Source: Apteryx mantelli
Taxonomy: Eukaryota; Chordata; Aves; Apterygiformes; Apterygidae
Assembly (NCBI RefSeq): GCF_036417845.1
Contig: NC_089981.1
Span: 82,191,268 to 82,255,267, forward strand
Length of the DNA: 64,000 nucleotides
Direction: 5' to 3'
Shown: piece after piece, positions 24,701 through 37,792 of the stretch
How the letters are laid out: each line of letters begins with the position of its first letter
Position numbering within the stretch: the stretch's first letter is position 1
The notes under the pieces: generated by a model
What the model saw: the letters and a program-made list of their open reading frames with translations, nothing else
Databases searched by the model: none
What the model was told of the DNA's origin: nothing
Translations under genes and position numbers: made by a program

Positions 24701-25434
24701 AGCAAGCAAATTATATGTTAAAACAATTTTGATCATAGCTAACTGTTCTGTCCATTGCAGAATGCAATTTTTCAATTAGTCCTTGCATTGTGAGAGCTTC
24801 CTGAAAGGTTTGACTCTGCTTGCCTTATCTTTTTTTATAGTTTTGTGTTTATTTTGTTAACTCTTAGCAGATCTTAGATCTTAGCAAATAGTGTTTCAAA
24901 GACATTTCAGTAACCTTGAAATACAAAGCTGATGCCAAAGACTAGCTAGAATTTAAAAGTATTATAGATATCAGTAGTTTTATATAGTTTGATACCTGAA
25001 AATAAAGGATAAGCAGTTAAGATTGTTTCAAAAAAAAAAAAAAAGTGGTTCTAGATACTGATATGATGTAGGAAACAGCACACCTTTATCACATTAGTGG
25101 GTTTTTTTGTTTTGTTTTGGGTTTTTTTGTAATGTTGACAGTTTAAGCCTGGTTTGATTATACAGTGTCCTGAGTGGTGAGGAAGAGAGAGTATGAACTG
25201 CTAATTTTAATCTGTAAAAATCTTCAAAAGCCTCAAGCTGACACTTCTGGAAGAAGTCTTTTTTAAAGATTTTTTTTTTTGATGAGCTTGAACTGCTGAT
25301 TTCAAATAGATGTCAACTCATACTTGATTAGAAATGGTGCTTGAGTTAGGATGCTACATGAATGTGTCATAACCCTCCTGTTTTATTTTGAAAAAATCAG
25401 TTAGAGAGACAGAAAAAAATGCACTTTTCTGGCA

Positions 25435-25640
25435 GAGTTGCTCCAGGGCTCAGCCTGGCTCTGGCAGGAGCTGTCAAGCTTTGCGAGTGATGTCGAGCTT
25501 TGCTACTTCCTGAGCTCTGAATTAATGAGCTGCGTCAAGAACTGCTGACTCTCACTGCGGGCCACTGAATGAACTTTAAGTTGATATTTAGCAGGAGCCC
25601 AGAGCTTGATTGATGAGTATCTTGCCTCTGTAACTATATT
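25435..25640. promoter_or_regulatory. Candidate intronic regulatory element A
   Basis: This is a 200-bp block of higher complexity and GC content than the flanking AT-rich intron. A 12-bp motif (gtcaagctttgc at 25473; gtcgagctttgc at 25492) repeats with one mismatch at 19-bp spacing. It also contains TAAT cores and a TGCTGACTC half-MARE-like site. The role is inferred from texture only. Confidence 0.22.
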
Positions 25641-25734
25641 AACCACTCTTTTTTTTTTTTTTTTAATGGGCTTATCTTGTGAAGTGGTTTAGAACATTAA
25701 ATATGGCAGTTTTGTCCTTCTCACTATTTACTTG

Positions 25735-25900
25735 TCTGCTGGTGTTATATGCAAATCCTATCAGCAATGACTGTCTTAGCAGCCCATCCATGATAATGTT
25801 GGCCTAATAAGTGCTAACAGCTAAATTGCACTAGAGTCCCTCCATCCTGTAATGATTCCTTTGACTGACGCATCTCAAAGTATTTTTCAGTTTTAATTTG
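25735..25900. promoter_or_regulatory. Candidate intronic regulatory element B
   Basis: A complex non-repetitive block with a perfect octamer (ATGCAAAT, 25749-25756). It lies between element A and a CR1 fossil and looks like an enhancer-type conserved sequence, but conservation cannot be tested here. Confidence 0.22.
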
Positions 25901-25904
25901 CTTA

Positions 25905-26125
25905 GTGTTCTATTGATCTTTTGTAGTATTAATTGTATAAGAATGTCATGTGGTACCAGGCCACTCTTCTAGAAATCCTTCATCTACACTATTACTTCTG
26001 TCAACCAAAGCTGATGAATCTAGTAAAATGAAATGGGTTTGGCAGGACCTGTATTGGGATTTGAGAGAGTTCTACTCCATTCTGATTGAACACTACTAAA
26101 TTTTATCTCTGGAATTGTTTGCCTG
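25905..26125 (-). mobile_element. Old CR1 LINE fragment in SGPP1 intron 1
   Basis: Read on the minus strand this is a CR1 reverse-transcriptase segment. The + strand shows the antisense blocks 'agaatgtcatgtggtacca', 'cttctgtcaaccaaagctga' and 'ggcaggacctgtattggg', in the expected order and spacing. It is substantially diverged, so it is ancient. It covers a part of the element further 5' than the copy at 18.8-20.0 kb. Confidence 0.65.
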
Positions 26126-29100
26126 CTCTTTCCTTTCAAAAGGCTAACTTCTTTCCGATCCCCACTAGGAAGGGGGAATAATGAATTTTCAGAGCTGGAT
26201 GAATAGTCTAATAAGATGCTTTAATTGTTCTCTCTGGCTGCTATAGTGGGAATTCTACAGAAAGTGGCCAAGCTCCTAGTTTGAAGTGGCTGTCCTTGCT
26301 GAAAGGCTGGAATTTTAAGTAAAACTGGTGGAGTGATAAAACTGGAAGCTAGATATAGGAGGCCATCTCTTGCATACAATTTCTGTGGGAAGTTTATGTA
26401 TAAGAGCAAGCGCAGACTCCTTCCAGAGAAGAGATGTTTCCTCTTTTAGAGAAGCCCAAATGGATTCTGACTGAAATACTAAAATGTTGTGAAGAAACTC
26501 AGGCAGGGAGATGTATGCTTGTCTAATGAGTTTTCTATCTTACATGTGTTTCTTGAAACTTTGGGGGGGGGGGAACTGTTTTGATGTGAGAAATGTAGCT
26601 GAAGAGGTGAATTGGAAACCTAGAATACCCACACAGTAAAGAGCTGTTGAAATAAAGAGATGGGAATTTGGAGGGTTACAACTGGCCTTGTCTTGTGTAC
26701 TTGATTTGTAAGGTCTAATTTTGTAGGGAATATTAGTGTCTGTCATCTGTTTGTAAAGGAAGCTGGAAAAGGTGCTATGGCCTGTTGAATTCATGTGCTC
26801 CTGAAAGGGTGAATTTGCTGAGCATAGCAACCTATTACAAATCCCATTGGGGATCTCTGCTGGGCCTGTGCAACAGCCTGTCCCAGTAAGTTGTGCTGAT
26901 TGCCATTCAATAAACTTTTTACAGTTTTGCATAAGCAAATCTTTATTTAGTTTAAAGGATCTTGGGGGACTATGTAAAAACAGGTGCCCCAAGGTTAGAG
27001 GCAGGTTTTTTGATGAAGAAAGAATTCAAAGGAAATGCTTCACTTCTCAAGCTATTATTTTTTCTTCATGGATTGTATACATGTAAAGTACTTTTCATAC
27101 TTACAAATAGGATGTGTTGGTTAAACCTAGGAAATGTTCAGTTTGCAGAAAAAAACCTACTTTTCCCAGTGTTGAGGGTGTAAGCAGAGCAGGCTGTAGG
27201 TGATTCTTGCAGGGTGTTCAGACAGGGATTGTTAATTGTCATGACTGCAAGGAAAAGCAGTAACAGGATCTAATTCTTACTGTAACTCTAGATTTCTTTT
27301 CAGATGATGTGTAGCAGAAAATTAAACCTTTAAGTCACTCTGAAATCTTTTCCTTGGAATTTAAGGAACAGGTTCTTGTAATCACTTGTAGCACTCAGAT
27401 TTCTTTATGCTCTTTAATGTTAATGTTAGTCAGTGGAAGAAAAAAGGAAATAAATAATTGATAAATGTAGCTTGAACAGTGCTATTTACCACTTGGCCTC
27501 TTTTCAAGAGACTTTTTTTTTTGTCTGTTTATTTTTCCTAAAGTGACTCACAGGTTGTCTTTTTTTAACCATCTTCTTTCCCTTCTCCTCTTCCCTGCAA
27601 ATCTTTACATGCTGTGTTTTTGTACTTATCTGACCAATTAATGTCTCCTAGTCATTCCTTTAAACACTGATTATAGTTTTTGTATGAGTATTGCCAACAC
27701 ATAGCCCAAATCTCTTGGTAAAACCATGATGCTGCAAGTCCTGCTTGGATTCTTTAATCTAACTCTGCCCTAAAGATAACTGTCTCAAACTCAGGCTGAA
27801 CTTCTGAGTTATCATATGCTTAAAGATCATTAAGCGATATTGTAGAACACTGAAAATATTTGAAAATTAGTTTGGAACCTTTTGTTCACGCTGGAAACTC
27901 CTCTAGTGCAGAATGTGCTTTAAAAAAAGAAAAGAAATAGGCATCTATAGTGTGTTTGAAGAATATTCCGTTAAGAAAGAAGGAATTTTCTGACCTAGGT
28001 CAAAGCTTTCAGGACAGATTGTTTCCTTATGAGCATTTTCAAACAATGGTTCTGTTATTAAGACTTTTGGCATAAAGTCAGATTAAAGGGAGGAAAGAGG
28101 ATGGGCACTTGAGGGAAATGTTTTCCATGTGATCAAGTCAGAAGCTTGCTAGCCCTTTTTAGAGAATGTAATTAAAGCAAATGAGTATTTCCTATTAAAA
28201 ACATAGGGCATTAAACTCTCCAAGACTTAACAGGAGGTGGATTCACTACTGCTTTCCAAAACCTACTAATTTCCACTTTGGTATATTTTATTAAAACAAG
28301 ATTGTGGATATGGGGCCAAATTTGAGGCTTGGGAGATGAGTCGTCTAGTCAATCGGAAGTATTCCTGAGTTTTTCTTTGACTTCACAGTTCATATGTGAG
28401 TTTAGGAATTAACCTTGAATTTTTACCCAATCTTATTTTTCTTAAATAACATGCATGGTGATGTGTCCCTCAATTATATACATGAAGACTGGGATATTTT
28501 TCTCAACAGGTATGATGCCTTCAAAGAGACATACCCATTCAAACCTTTAAAAACAAAAATATCAATTATGGTATCTTTTTAATCTCTGTATGTTGCATTT
28601 TTTCACTGCTGCCTACAATCTCTGCCTCACTTTTCAATTCCATATGCCTCCGTTCATCTTGTAATATTGTGCTATGTGCGTAGGGTTTGTATTATCAAAG
28701 TTTTATTCTGGCCTTCTGAAAGAGATGTATGTAAACTGGATGTCAGTTATTTGATCTAATATAGAAGGTGGGAGACTTTTCCCGAGGAGAAAATACCAGG
28801 TTATTGTTGGTTTTGAGTCAGCATATGATCTTGAAGTTAGATTGAGTACTAAGTCAGTGTCTTTATTTTTGTGTAAGATTACATTTTTAAATCACAAGTG
28901 TGTGTGTGTGTTGTTTTTTTTTTTTATTTGGAAACAGAGTAGTACACAGTTCAATAAATACTCCCCATGCTCAAATTATTGAGGTGACGTGGTAGCTATG
29001 GAGGTATAGTGAGCTCTTGAGAGTCTGAATAGGATGGCCTTAGTGAAGGCATGAGGGCAGAGGGTGCGAAGTTTGTCTCTGAAGTGGGCTCTTCCTGAAC

Positions 29101-32100
29101 ACCCACCTCAAAGTTGCTCAGAGTATGGTCAAGAATGAAGGTAGGTCAATTCTGTTATCAAAAAGAACGAGCAAAGAGAATGAAGCCTGTTTTTTATTTC
29201 TACCTCTGCCAGCTGTGACCTCTGAAAACCTTTCAGACACTTCTCTGAAAGGAGCGATGATGCCAGTCTGCCTTCTGAAGCCTAAATGAGTGAGAACAGC
29301 AATGAATTGTGGAAGAGGTGAGCTAGTGATCTGCCTTTCGTGTCTTTTGTGTCCAATCTGGCATGTGAGGAACCATCGCTGGAATTCAGCAGTCTTGCTT
29401 TGGTGTCTTTAAGTAGAAACTGGCAGAGTGTGTATACACAACTATATCAAAAAGTTCTAAAAATTTTTAACTTAGGAGTAATTGATACCTGTTAGTTTTC
29501 AGATTTGTGAAGGCAGTATTTTTTCCAGAATAAGTAAGAGACCCAAGCAAACTTCAGAAAAGGAATTTTTATAGCTTTTTCTTCCATGAATGCTTGAGAT
29601 TATTTATATTAAGGTTTCAACTTTAATAAATCATGCCTATTTTAAGTAGGAGACACAGTAAATGTTGAAATTTTGTTTTTTCTTTGAACATTCATTTGCT
29701 GATGGAGGAGCAGCTTTGTGAAATGTATTTGTTGTAAAACAGGTCTGATAATGTTAATAATCTTAAGATACACTCATAGATCATCTGTGGTATTTTGGGT
29801 GTTTCATATGCCTAAGCAATGGGAGTATACTTACAATTAAGGCAGAACCATTTTATATATGCAAAATATACAGGAAGTCATTTTCTAGATGAAACAACAT
29901 TAAGAGTAATGCAGTTCTGAAGTAGTAGTAAGCATTTTCTAAAAGTATTATCTGAAAGTAAAGTTGTCATTTGAGCACATTTTAAGGATCCCAATGATGC
30001 TTTCTGCTGGTGTTGTGACTTGGAGGCTGCTGAGCAGGAGCTCTGGGCTACAAGCTGTGTGAAAGTGTTAATTCTCCTTTAGTCGGCTGGTGCGCTTATC
30101 CCTACATGTGAGGACAAAGTACCCGGTTGCCTTACCACCTCGAGGCAGATCTTAAGCAGGTGCTACCGGTTTGGTGTTCTAGGAATTCTTGCACCCAGTG
30201 GCTGCTCCTAAAAGGCATAGGTGAAAACCAGCCATGGAGGAGGCAGGATGTTGGGCTATTGGGCTTCATTTGTGTTGGAGCCAGCGGCTCCATTTAAGCT
30301 GGGTTCTGGGCTTGTAGGAAGAAAATCAGATCAGTTATGGGGGGCCATGCAGGGAGGTACGGATGTAATGTTGGAAGAAACCAAGACAGATGAGGGTTAA
30401 AACATCCTTTGGGTCAAATTTTAATCCCGTACTTTATACATAAAGATATCTGTATATTTGTAGCTACCTCATTTCAGTCAGTAAAATAACTATCAGTTCA
30501 GATAAACTGGCAGTTGTCCAGGTGTGCCAGTTGCATAAAGGTGGGAGCAGAGAAGAGAATGTTTAGGGTGGGAACTAATTATGAAAATTTATTTAACTGT
30601 TGTATTGTGGAATATTTTTTCAGAGGAAATAATTATTGCAAGCTTCTACTTTTTTACAGTACACTGGATGCAGTCCAGCTAGGTATACTGTAGTGAGTAA
30701 TCTGTCTTGGGTGGAAAGAAACTGTCTCTGTTTAGGACTTCTGTGATCAATATTAGCATGCATTAAAAATACTGTAATTTAGCATCTAATATTATATATC
30801 TAATACCTGTGGACAGGTCATGCTAAAGTTGCTTCCAGAAGAATAATTAGTCTAGAGGATAAGGTTTAATTTAAAAAATTTGTTTACTTAAGGATATATG
30901 GAATCAAGGTAAAAATGTCTTGAGGACAAGATAGGGAAGTGTTTTAGTTCTCTGTAGGATACATCTGTATTCAAGAACTAAGCTAGTCAGTGTTTTCAGA
31001 TGTTTTCGTGGCTACCTGTTCTCAATAGCATAAAAAACTTTGGAGGAGTAGTGTGAGATATGACAGAACCAAACATTCTTTCCAAAGTTTCTTCAAAGTG
31101 GAAGTCTCTGACACTTTTTCCTTCTTCCCAGAACACAACCTCCTTGACAGTTCGAAACCAAGAGCAATCATTTTCATTTTCCAGAATTCATTCTACTCTC
31201 CCTGCCTGGGACTCTGAAAATAGGACTTCTCACATGCACCTCTTCCTTTATGCACCTTGTTGTTCTGGAGTTGGTAGATCTTTTCTTCCCTTGCTAGTCT
31301 CTGACAAGCAAGGCTTGGTCTTCCTGGGATTTCACACCTTGTGGAACATGTAAGGGGTGCTAGAAGCTCCTCTTTACTTCTGATGATATGGGGTTGTCTG
31401 TCCCTGCATGGCATCTCTGCTCTGGCAGTCCCCTGGGGACAGGCTGGAGCACTGCCAGGCAGGGGTTTGTGTGGCTCCAGTGTCCTCCTGGTGCAGGTAG
31501 CATTACTTCTACCCCAAAATCAGTGGCAATGATGGTAAAGGCATAATGGGGATGAGTAATGGGTTTACTTTGTAATGCGTTCTGGGAAGCACAAAGATTA
31601 CATTTGTGGGTACCGTAACTGTATCAGCAGCTAATAACTTTGTAATCACATCTGCAGTACTGCCATAGTATTGGCATTTGGCCATTATCAGAATAATTCT
31701 TAAAGGCAGGAAACTGAGTTTGTTGCTTTTTTGTGTTTCAGTTAGAATCAAATCAGTAGGAGGTCATGTTGCTTAGGTACTATTTGGAGGTAAGAGTGTA
31801 GTAGGAAAAAGCCAGGTTGCTACATGAATTGGATTTTAAACTAGATGTAACAAAAGTGTGAGCTTTGTTATTTACACTGAATGTTTAGAAGTGGTTTTAA
31901 TGTGAAATCTGTTTTTGATGTGAAATGTAAAATTCCTGATTTTTCTCTTAGCTTGAGGAATTTTTTAGGTTTGTGATGTCAACATGGTTCTGGAGCTGCA
32001 AATTCAAAGCATTACAGAACGATGATAAAGACTGCTAATCTTGTCTCAAACATTTGTTTGAAAGAGTGACTTAAAAGCTTGACAGTCTGTTAAGTAGCCT

Positions 32101-32603
32101 TCACAAAGGACGTAGAACTTTCTCCAAGTAGATTAAAGGTATTTTTCTCTAAGATAGTGGATATTCTACCCTTCAGTTTATCTGTAAAAAGAGCAAAGGA
32201 AAAGGCAAGAAAATTGTCTGTAATTCCTAGTTTTCATTATGAGATTCCAGTACATCAAGACTGTCTATCTATATTGAAAACCTTTTTTAAAAAAAATTTA
32301 TTTTGGTATGACTGCTTTTATGTAGGAAGTAAAACAATCTTGGAAACTTGCCATCTTGCCTTGTGACTGCTTCTTCTATAAAACTAATAATTTTAAAGCT
32401 GCAAAAGGAAGCTGTATCCCATCTTGCACAACATATTGCATTACAGTAGTGGGAAAAGCATTTCTTACTGTGCAGTAAGATGTGAATTTGTATGCTACCT
32501 TTCATCCAAAACCTATAACATTTAAAATACTAATTTTCTGCACTTTGATATATGTTTGTTAAAACAAAGTACATTGTTTGTTCCCACTAGAGAGACCCTT
32601 TTA

Positions 32604-32604
32604 A

Positions 32605-32638
<34 letters not shown>
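32604..32638. repeat. Compound (AT)n(AG)n microsatellite
   Basis: About 11 bases of AT alternation (32605-32615) pass directly into about 24 bases of AG/GA alternation within intron 1. It is likely length-polymorphic. Confidence 0.9.
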
Positions 32639-33336
32639 TTTGCTCTAAGGCTTTGAAAGTAATTTTTGATTTTTTTTGTGTAATTAACATGACTCATAAG
32701 AAAATTTTATATGGGCTCATAGAGCTTAAAGAAAATTACTATTCCAGGAGTTTCCTGCTGATGTTCAGAGATTGAGCCAAAGCTTGCAGAAACTCTAAAG
32801 CAGTCCATAAGGGATTAAACTCATTTCTAAATTATTATGGTTTCTGCTTTTTCAGGAGAAAGGTAAAGCTATTAGATTTTTCCTGTGAATTCATTCATAA
32901 CGCTAGTTTATTACAAAGCCATTTCACCTTGAATAAAACTGCTCCTCAGCTTATAACACAAGGCTTGACACTGTCCATACTGTCAACTTAGGGTACCATA
33001 ATGTGGCAAGGCTTCGGCTGTTACAAAGATGTAATAACTTCTTGCTGCTTTGTCTGAAAAAATATGACCAATGCCCCAAAAGTCACGTATCCTGAATGCA
33101 AAGGAAGAGGACAGGAAAAAAAAAACTGAAAAAGTTTGACTTTATAATGGTCTGTATAAGAAGCACACTTGTAGGAGGTGCTATAATAGGCTTGGGTAGG
33201 CTAGGGCAAGAAGAAGGGTAAGCATAAGTTGCATTAACTGGTTGTTGCTAAATGACTTTTCTAGAATTAACTATAGAATTCTTCTTGAATGATTATTTTC
33301 AAATTCTAATACAATCTCTCCATTTTTCCCTACCAG

Positions 33337-33426
33337 TATCCCCTTATGTTTGGGCTGATTCTTGCATTCTGCTGGTGTTCTTTGGTTTGCTGTAGTCGAA
33401 TTTATATGGGAATGCATTCAATTTTG
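33337..33426 (+). CDS. SGPP1: SGPP1 coding exon 2 (residues 211-240)
   Basis: This 90-bp, phase-0 exon encodes YPLMFGLIL through MHSIL. It supplies a hydrophobic membrane segment (about 213-229) and most of lipid-phosphatase motif C3: Ser230-Arg231 and catalytic-type His237. It is bounded by a tract ending taccag and by a strong GTAAGA donor at 33427. The Asp that completes the SRx5Hx3D motif is residue 241, the first codon of exon 3, so this intron divides the catalytic motif. Sequence and phase fit the human family member closely. Confidence 0.95.
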
Positions 33427-35590
33427 GTAAGAAAATCATCATACTAAATTTTTATTTTAATGTTGTTCTGATTTTGTGTGTTTCCATCACTTATTTATAG
33501 TGCAGTAATTGTAGATTTTTAGAATGTCGTATCATACAGGAACAGAATACTTCTGGTTCATCAGTGGACAAAGTACTGTTGGGATTTTTTTTTAGAAAAG
33601 TTGTAGCTTTCACAAAGGTTTTCCCTGCAACTTCAGAAGTCGAGGGGGGGGGGAAGCCATTTCTTTAACACTCCAGCTCAGCACCCACCTCGATCTGTTT
33701 TCTGGGCACTCTTCTCCACTTACAAAGGGGGGCACATGTTCAACTGTGTGGCAGGGATGGGGCCTCAGCTAATGTGGCGATGGGCTGCTGCAGCACAAGC
33801 TGCTGATCCAGCCTGCAGAAGGCTCCATGTACAGCAGAAGGAGCGTCTGAAGGGGGTGGGAGGGTGCTGACACTGCTAGAGCAACTTCCTGATCTGCAAT
33901 ATGCACTCACACGTTTCTAGGCTGCCCTTAAAGTGCAGTAATCATGTAAAAACAGGAAGAAAACAGTATTAATACTAGCACCCAAACTCAGTTTAGCTCT
34001 ATTTCTTAGGCTCCCGTAAAATAACTGGATACTCTGCAAAATTTAATAGAACTTAAGCAGTTTGGATCAGCTGTCTAGTTGGTTTCTGCATTATTGTTAT
34101 TTCTGTAGCTTAGTTATTGTTTGTTAAATTTAGGATCAATACAAATAATGATGTTAGTACTTGGCTGCAAACTAAAGATTAGGTAGCGGTTATGCTAGTT
34201 TCTATATGAGTTCTTTTAAGAAATAGCTCTGCATGAGGGTCTCAATCTCATAGTAGGTGATGGCTAGATGAAACAAATAGAGAAAAATGTAAACAAGTGT
34301 GTTATCAAGATTTACAGTAATGTACCTCTCTAGAATTCTTAGATCTTTTTAGAAAATGGCTGATGTGTGGTTGCAATATTTATGATTGTACTTGCTTTTG
34401 TTGCATGGCATAAAGGAAAATGGATTCCTATGAGCTACGTTGAAATCATCTTCAGTGGTGTTTTATTAAAAAAGAAAAAATAGTGTAACTGAGTTATCAT
34501 TCAGACTTTTGAGGTCTTATTTTTAGTGTGTAGAGACTATCCTTCAGTCAGCCCTTTGTAGAGTTCAGACTTCATTGTGGCATCTTTAATGCTTAAACTG
34601 TTATGTCTGTACTCATTATAAATGAATGTAGACCCCCTAGAAAACTCCTATAGGGATCCAGAAATTGGGGGGGGGGGAAGGGAGAGCAATCTTTTAAAAA
34701 AAACTTAATGTTATTCTGCAGAAGTAGTAAACCATTAGATTTTTTTCACTGTCAAATTAATTTAAACTAGTATGTATTGCTAAATACAGCATTATACTGT
34801 GTGACAGAAATCAAAGAACATTGAGTTTTTCTAGTAGCTTGTTTTTACATGCTCAGTTACACTGTACACCTATAGAATATTCAGATGAGGTGTATTGTTT
34901 GTGAGATGCATATTTGGAGCAAGTTTGCAAGTCTCTTGCAAGAAGACAAACCTTGGAGGTTAGGGAATTTTTTGAAGTACAAGTGCAATGCTAGATGTAT
35001 TCATAGTTCTGAAAGTTTTGATATGAAAGGTGTGCATCTTCCATGAAGTACTTCATACATATCTCTCTTAGAAGATATTACTTTGAGTTGATAACTAAAA
35101 AAATCTTTTCTAACACATGCTTAAGATAAAGGAAAGTAAATTGTATGTGGGAGTTTAACAAAATAGTTAAAGAATCAATACAATAGCTAAAAGCTCATGT
35201 CAAACTTCTGTTAATTTATACTCTTCTTTGATGAACTTGGTGTACAGTTGAGATTTAACTGATGCTTATTAGCAGTTTTAGTATGGAAACTGATGACAAA
35301 GGTTACAAAGTGTAGACTAACTTCTCTTCTTCTATAATGTAGATCATTCAGAAGAATTTTGAAATAATTTTATACAATAGGAGAGTGGCTCTTACGGTCT
35401 ACTCAAGTTTCACTTGTCATCTTGACACAGCTTCATTGCTGTTTTTGCAAGAATTATTTAGGGGAAGAAGAATAATGCAATAAAGCAAGATAGTGAGGGA
35501 AAAAGTGCTAGCTCAGTAGTTGTGTAGTCTTAGATGTTACAGAAGTTATTTTCCCCTCGGTCTCCAGTACAGCTTTTGTTGCTGCAATGC

Positions 35591-35614
35591 AAAAAAAATA
35601 TATATATATATATA
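35591..35614. repeat. A-run followed by (AT)n microsatellite
   Basis: Eight adenines run into about 16 bases of TA alternation, within SGPP1 intron 2. Confidence 0.9.
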
Positions 35615-36334
35615 CTTGCATACAAACTTAGCATATGAGAACACTTCAAAAGCATTAGAGAACAGTATGTTTTCGAAATTACTTTGTTATTCCTAAATGC
35701 ATTTTAATTTCTGCTGGTGTTGAAGTGGCATTTATGCAGTAAGGAATAAACAAGTACCAGTATGTGAACACTGATGTTAAGTCCTGTATAAGGAAGATTA
35801 TTGTAGGAAGATATTTCCTTGACACATGAAGATAATAGGGAAATTTGTCTCTTGCCTCCAGCTTGCCTTGTGTCCTGACCTGACACTTAACCAGGAATTA
35901 AATTTTCAAGATACCATAATTAGCTGTACCAAAAAGTAGTTGTTAAGGAATGATTGGAGGAAAAGCAATTCTTGATTTAGTAGTTCACAGCATGGAGTTC
36001 AAAGTCCAACTAACTAAAGCTAAGCTACTCTAGAACAGTGGACATCATTCCAGCTTTCTTAGGAGTAAGCAGCCCCATTTCCCTTTAAAGTTCCCATCCA
36101 GAAACATTTAGTTTCCAAAAAGAGCAAATATTAAAAAAAAAATTAAAAAATCCCCCCCCCCAAAAAATACTCAAAGGGGTGTGCATTTGAGCACCATGCT
36201 AATGGCTAGATTTCACTTACCAAATATTCTAAATAACCAATTAACAAAGTTGTGGTGGAAAAACAGAATTAGTTATTAGAAAGAATTAAAAAAAAAATCA
36301 CACTGAAACATAGATGCCTGTGGTGTCCAAATGG

Positions 36335-37120
36335 GAAAACTGGAAGACTACAAAATGGCAATCTGAATGTAAAACCACTAATAAGGAAGGCCAAAGAGGT
36401 TTTTGAGGAGTACTGGCTGAAAGGACAAAAGCTAACGCATGGAAAGCAGGAAGCCTAGTAGTGAGTGGTAAAGCTGGTAAATGAACTAAGTGAAAAAGAG
36501 CACATGAAAACACAGCAGCTGCAGAAGAACGATTAATTTGCATTGGTGTCTACTGCAAAGTGATTAGGAGGTTCCCAAGTCAGAACCATTTGTATGGAGG
36601 ATAAATGGGGTGAATTGGTATTTCAAGATAAAGTCTTAGAACAAAGTCATGCAACAAAAGCAATGCATCATGTAAACTAGGTTATTCATCAGTTTCAGAT
36701 TTGAAATCTCTACAGTTTTTGAGTAAATACAATTAACCATTTGTTACCTGTTACAAATCAACCATGGTGCCTAAGGTGCAGGGAGGTAGGATGGCAAGTG
36801 TGGCAGACGACTTTCATGAGTGATTCTGAGATGACCAAGTCTGACTTTCGTACCAAGCAAATTGTATTAAAGCTTTTATCAAGAGTACAATTAGTGGAAG
36901 TGAGTAAAAATGATTCATTGAAGAAGGAGCAGTACAAAAGTCACACCTCCTGGTACTTAAGGAAAAGCTGATAAGCGTGTGAATGAACACTTAGTGGTCC
37001 AGTCACTAGTGCCTGGATTTCTGAAAAGCTTTCAACAAATTCCTTCGTAACAACTAATGGTGACCAAAGTCATAGATAATTCTGTACAACTGAGTGATAA
37101 CCAACAGCAGCTGAAATCTA
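36335..37120 (+). mobile_element. Old CR1 LINE fragment, about 0.8 kb, sense in SGPP1 intron 2
   Basis: The + strand follows the CR1 ORF2 region between the endonuclease and reverse-transcriptase domains. Blocks include 'ctaataaggaaggccaaaga' (36379-36398), 'gcaggaagcctagtag', 'aatttgcattggtgtctac' (36535-36553) with 'gattaggaggttcccaagtc' after it, and 'atttctgaaaagctttcaa' (37017-37035), which corresponds to the DFQKAFD region. Extensive divergence shows it is ancient. It is not disrupted by younger repeats. Confidence 0.68.
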
Positions 37121-37792
37121 ATGATAAACTGAAAAGAAACTAAGAGTGACTTTAAGAAAAGATATTAAAAAAAGAATCAAGTATTGAGCCACTGAAGTTC
37201 CCCCTTTTCCTTCAATAGTTGCACCATTGGAAACCATTCTCCATTCTTCAAGTTTGTGATACATCAAGTGTCACAGTAAGACTGTGATAGTCTAAGCTAC
37301 TTAACTTCTAGCTGCTGTGGTCCTCTCCTGTCTTACCAGTTGTCCCTACCGCCCCCCCCCCCCAACCTTGTGTTGGCCATGGCACTTGGTTCAGTGTTGA
37401 GCTGTTCCAGCATACTAAGTTGGTGGAATTTTACTTTATTATTTTTAAGCTGGGCTTTGTGCTGACTGTGGGCTGAAATGGCCTGATCCTGGACAAGGAC
37501 CACTGTAGCCAGCAGATAGGTAGATCTACAATTTCAGAAAAGAACAGGAACAGAAAGCTGTTAGCTTAATTTGATTATGATGCAGGTGTCCTATTAATAG
37601 GTGGTTAAATGCAATTTCTTACTTTATCCTTAAAAATAAAAGTAGACTTAACCTTTTACAAAAAATCTGAAAACATGGGAATCCATAAGTGGCTTTTAGC
37701 AACAGAGCAACTAGATTTGTCTCCATGCTAATGCAACTTAATTTTTGAAATAATTATTACACTGAAACTGTATCTTTATCTCTCTTCAACAG

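Larger units (their letters stand above)
21725..33336 (+). other. SGPP1: SGPP1 intron 1 (11.6 kb)
   Basis: A phase-0 intron from GT at 21725 to AG at 33335-33336, with a pyrimidine-rich acceptor (ccatttttccctaccag). It contains an old antisense CR1 piece (25.9 kb), candidate regulatory blocks (25.43-25.90 kb), a G-run near 26563 and the AT/GA microsatellite at 32.6 kb. No additional exon was recognised; the protein joins cleanly across it as WQ|YPL, as in other vertebrate SGPP1 proteins. Confidence 0.92.
33427..37792 (+). other. SGPP1: SGPP1 intron 2 (4.4 kb)
   Basis: A phase-0 intron from GTAAGA to a tctctcttcaacag acceptor. It contains G-runs (about 33645-33653, 34669-34677), an (AT)n tract at 35599-35614, a C-run near 37350 and a long sense-oriented CR1 fossil ending about 670 bp before exon 3. 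No extra exon was seen. Confidence 0.92.
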
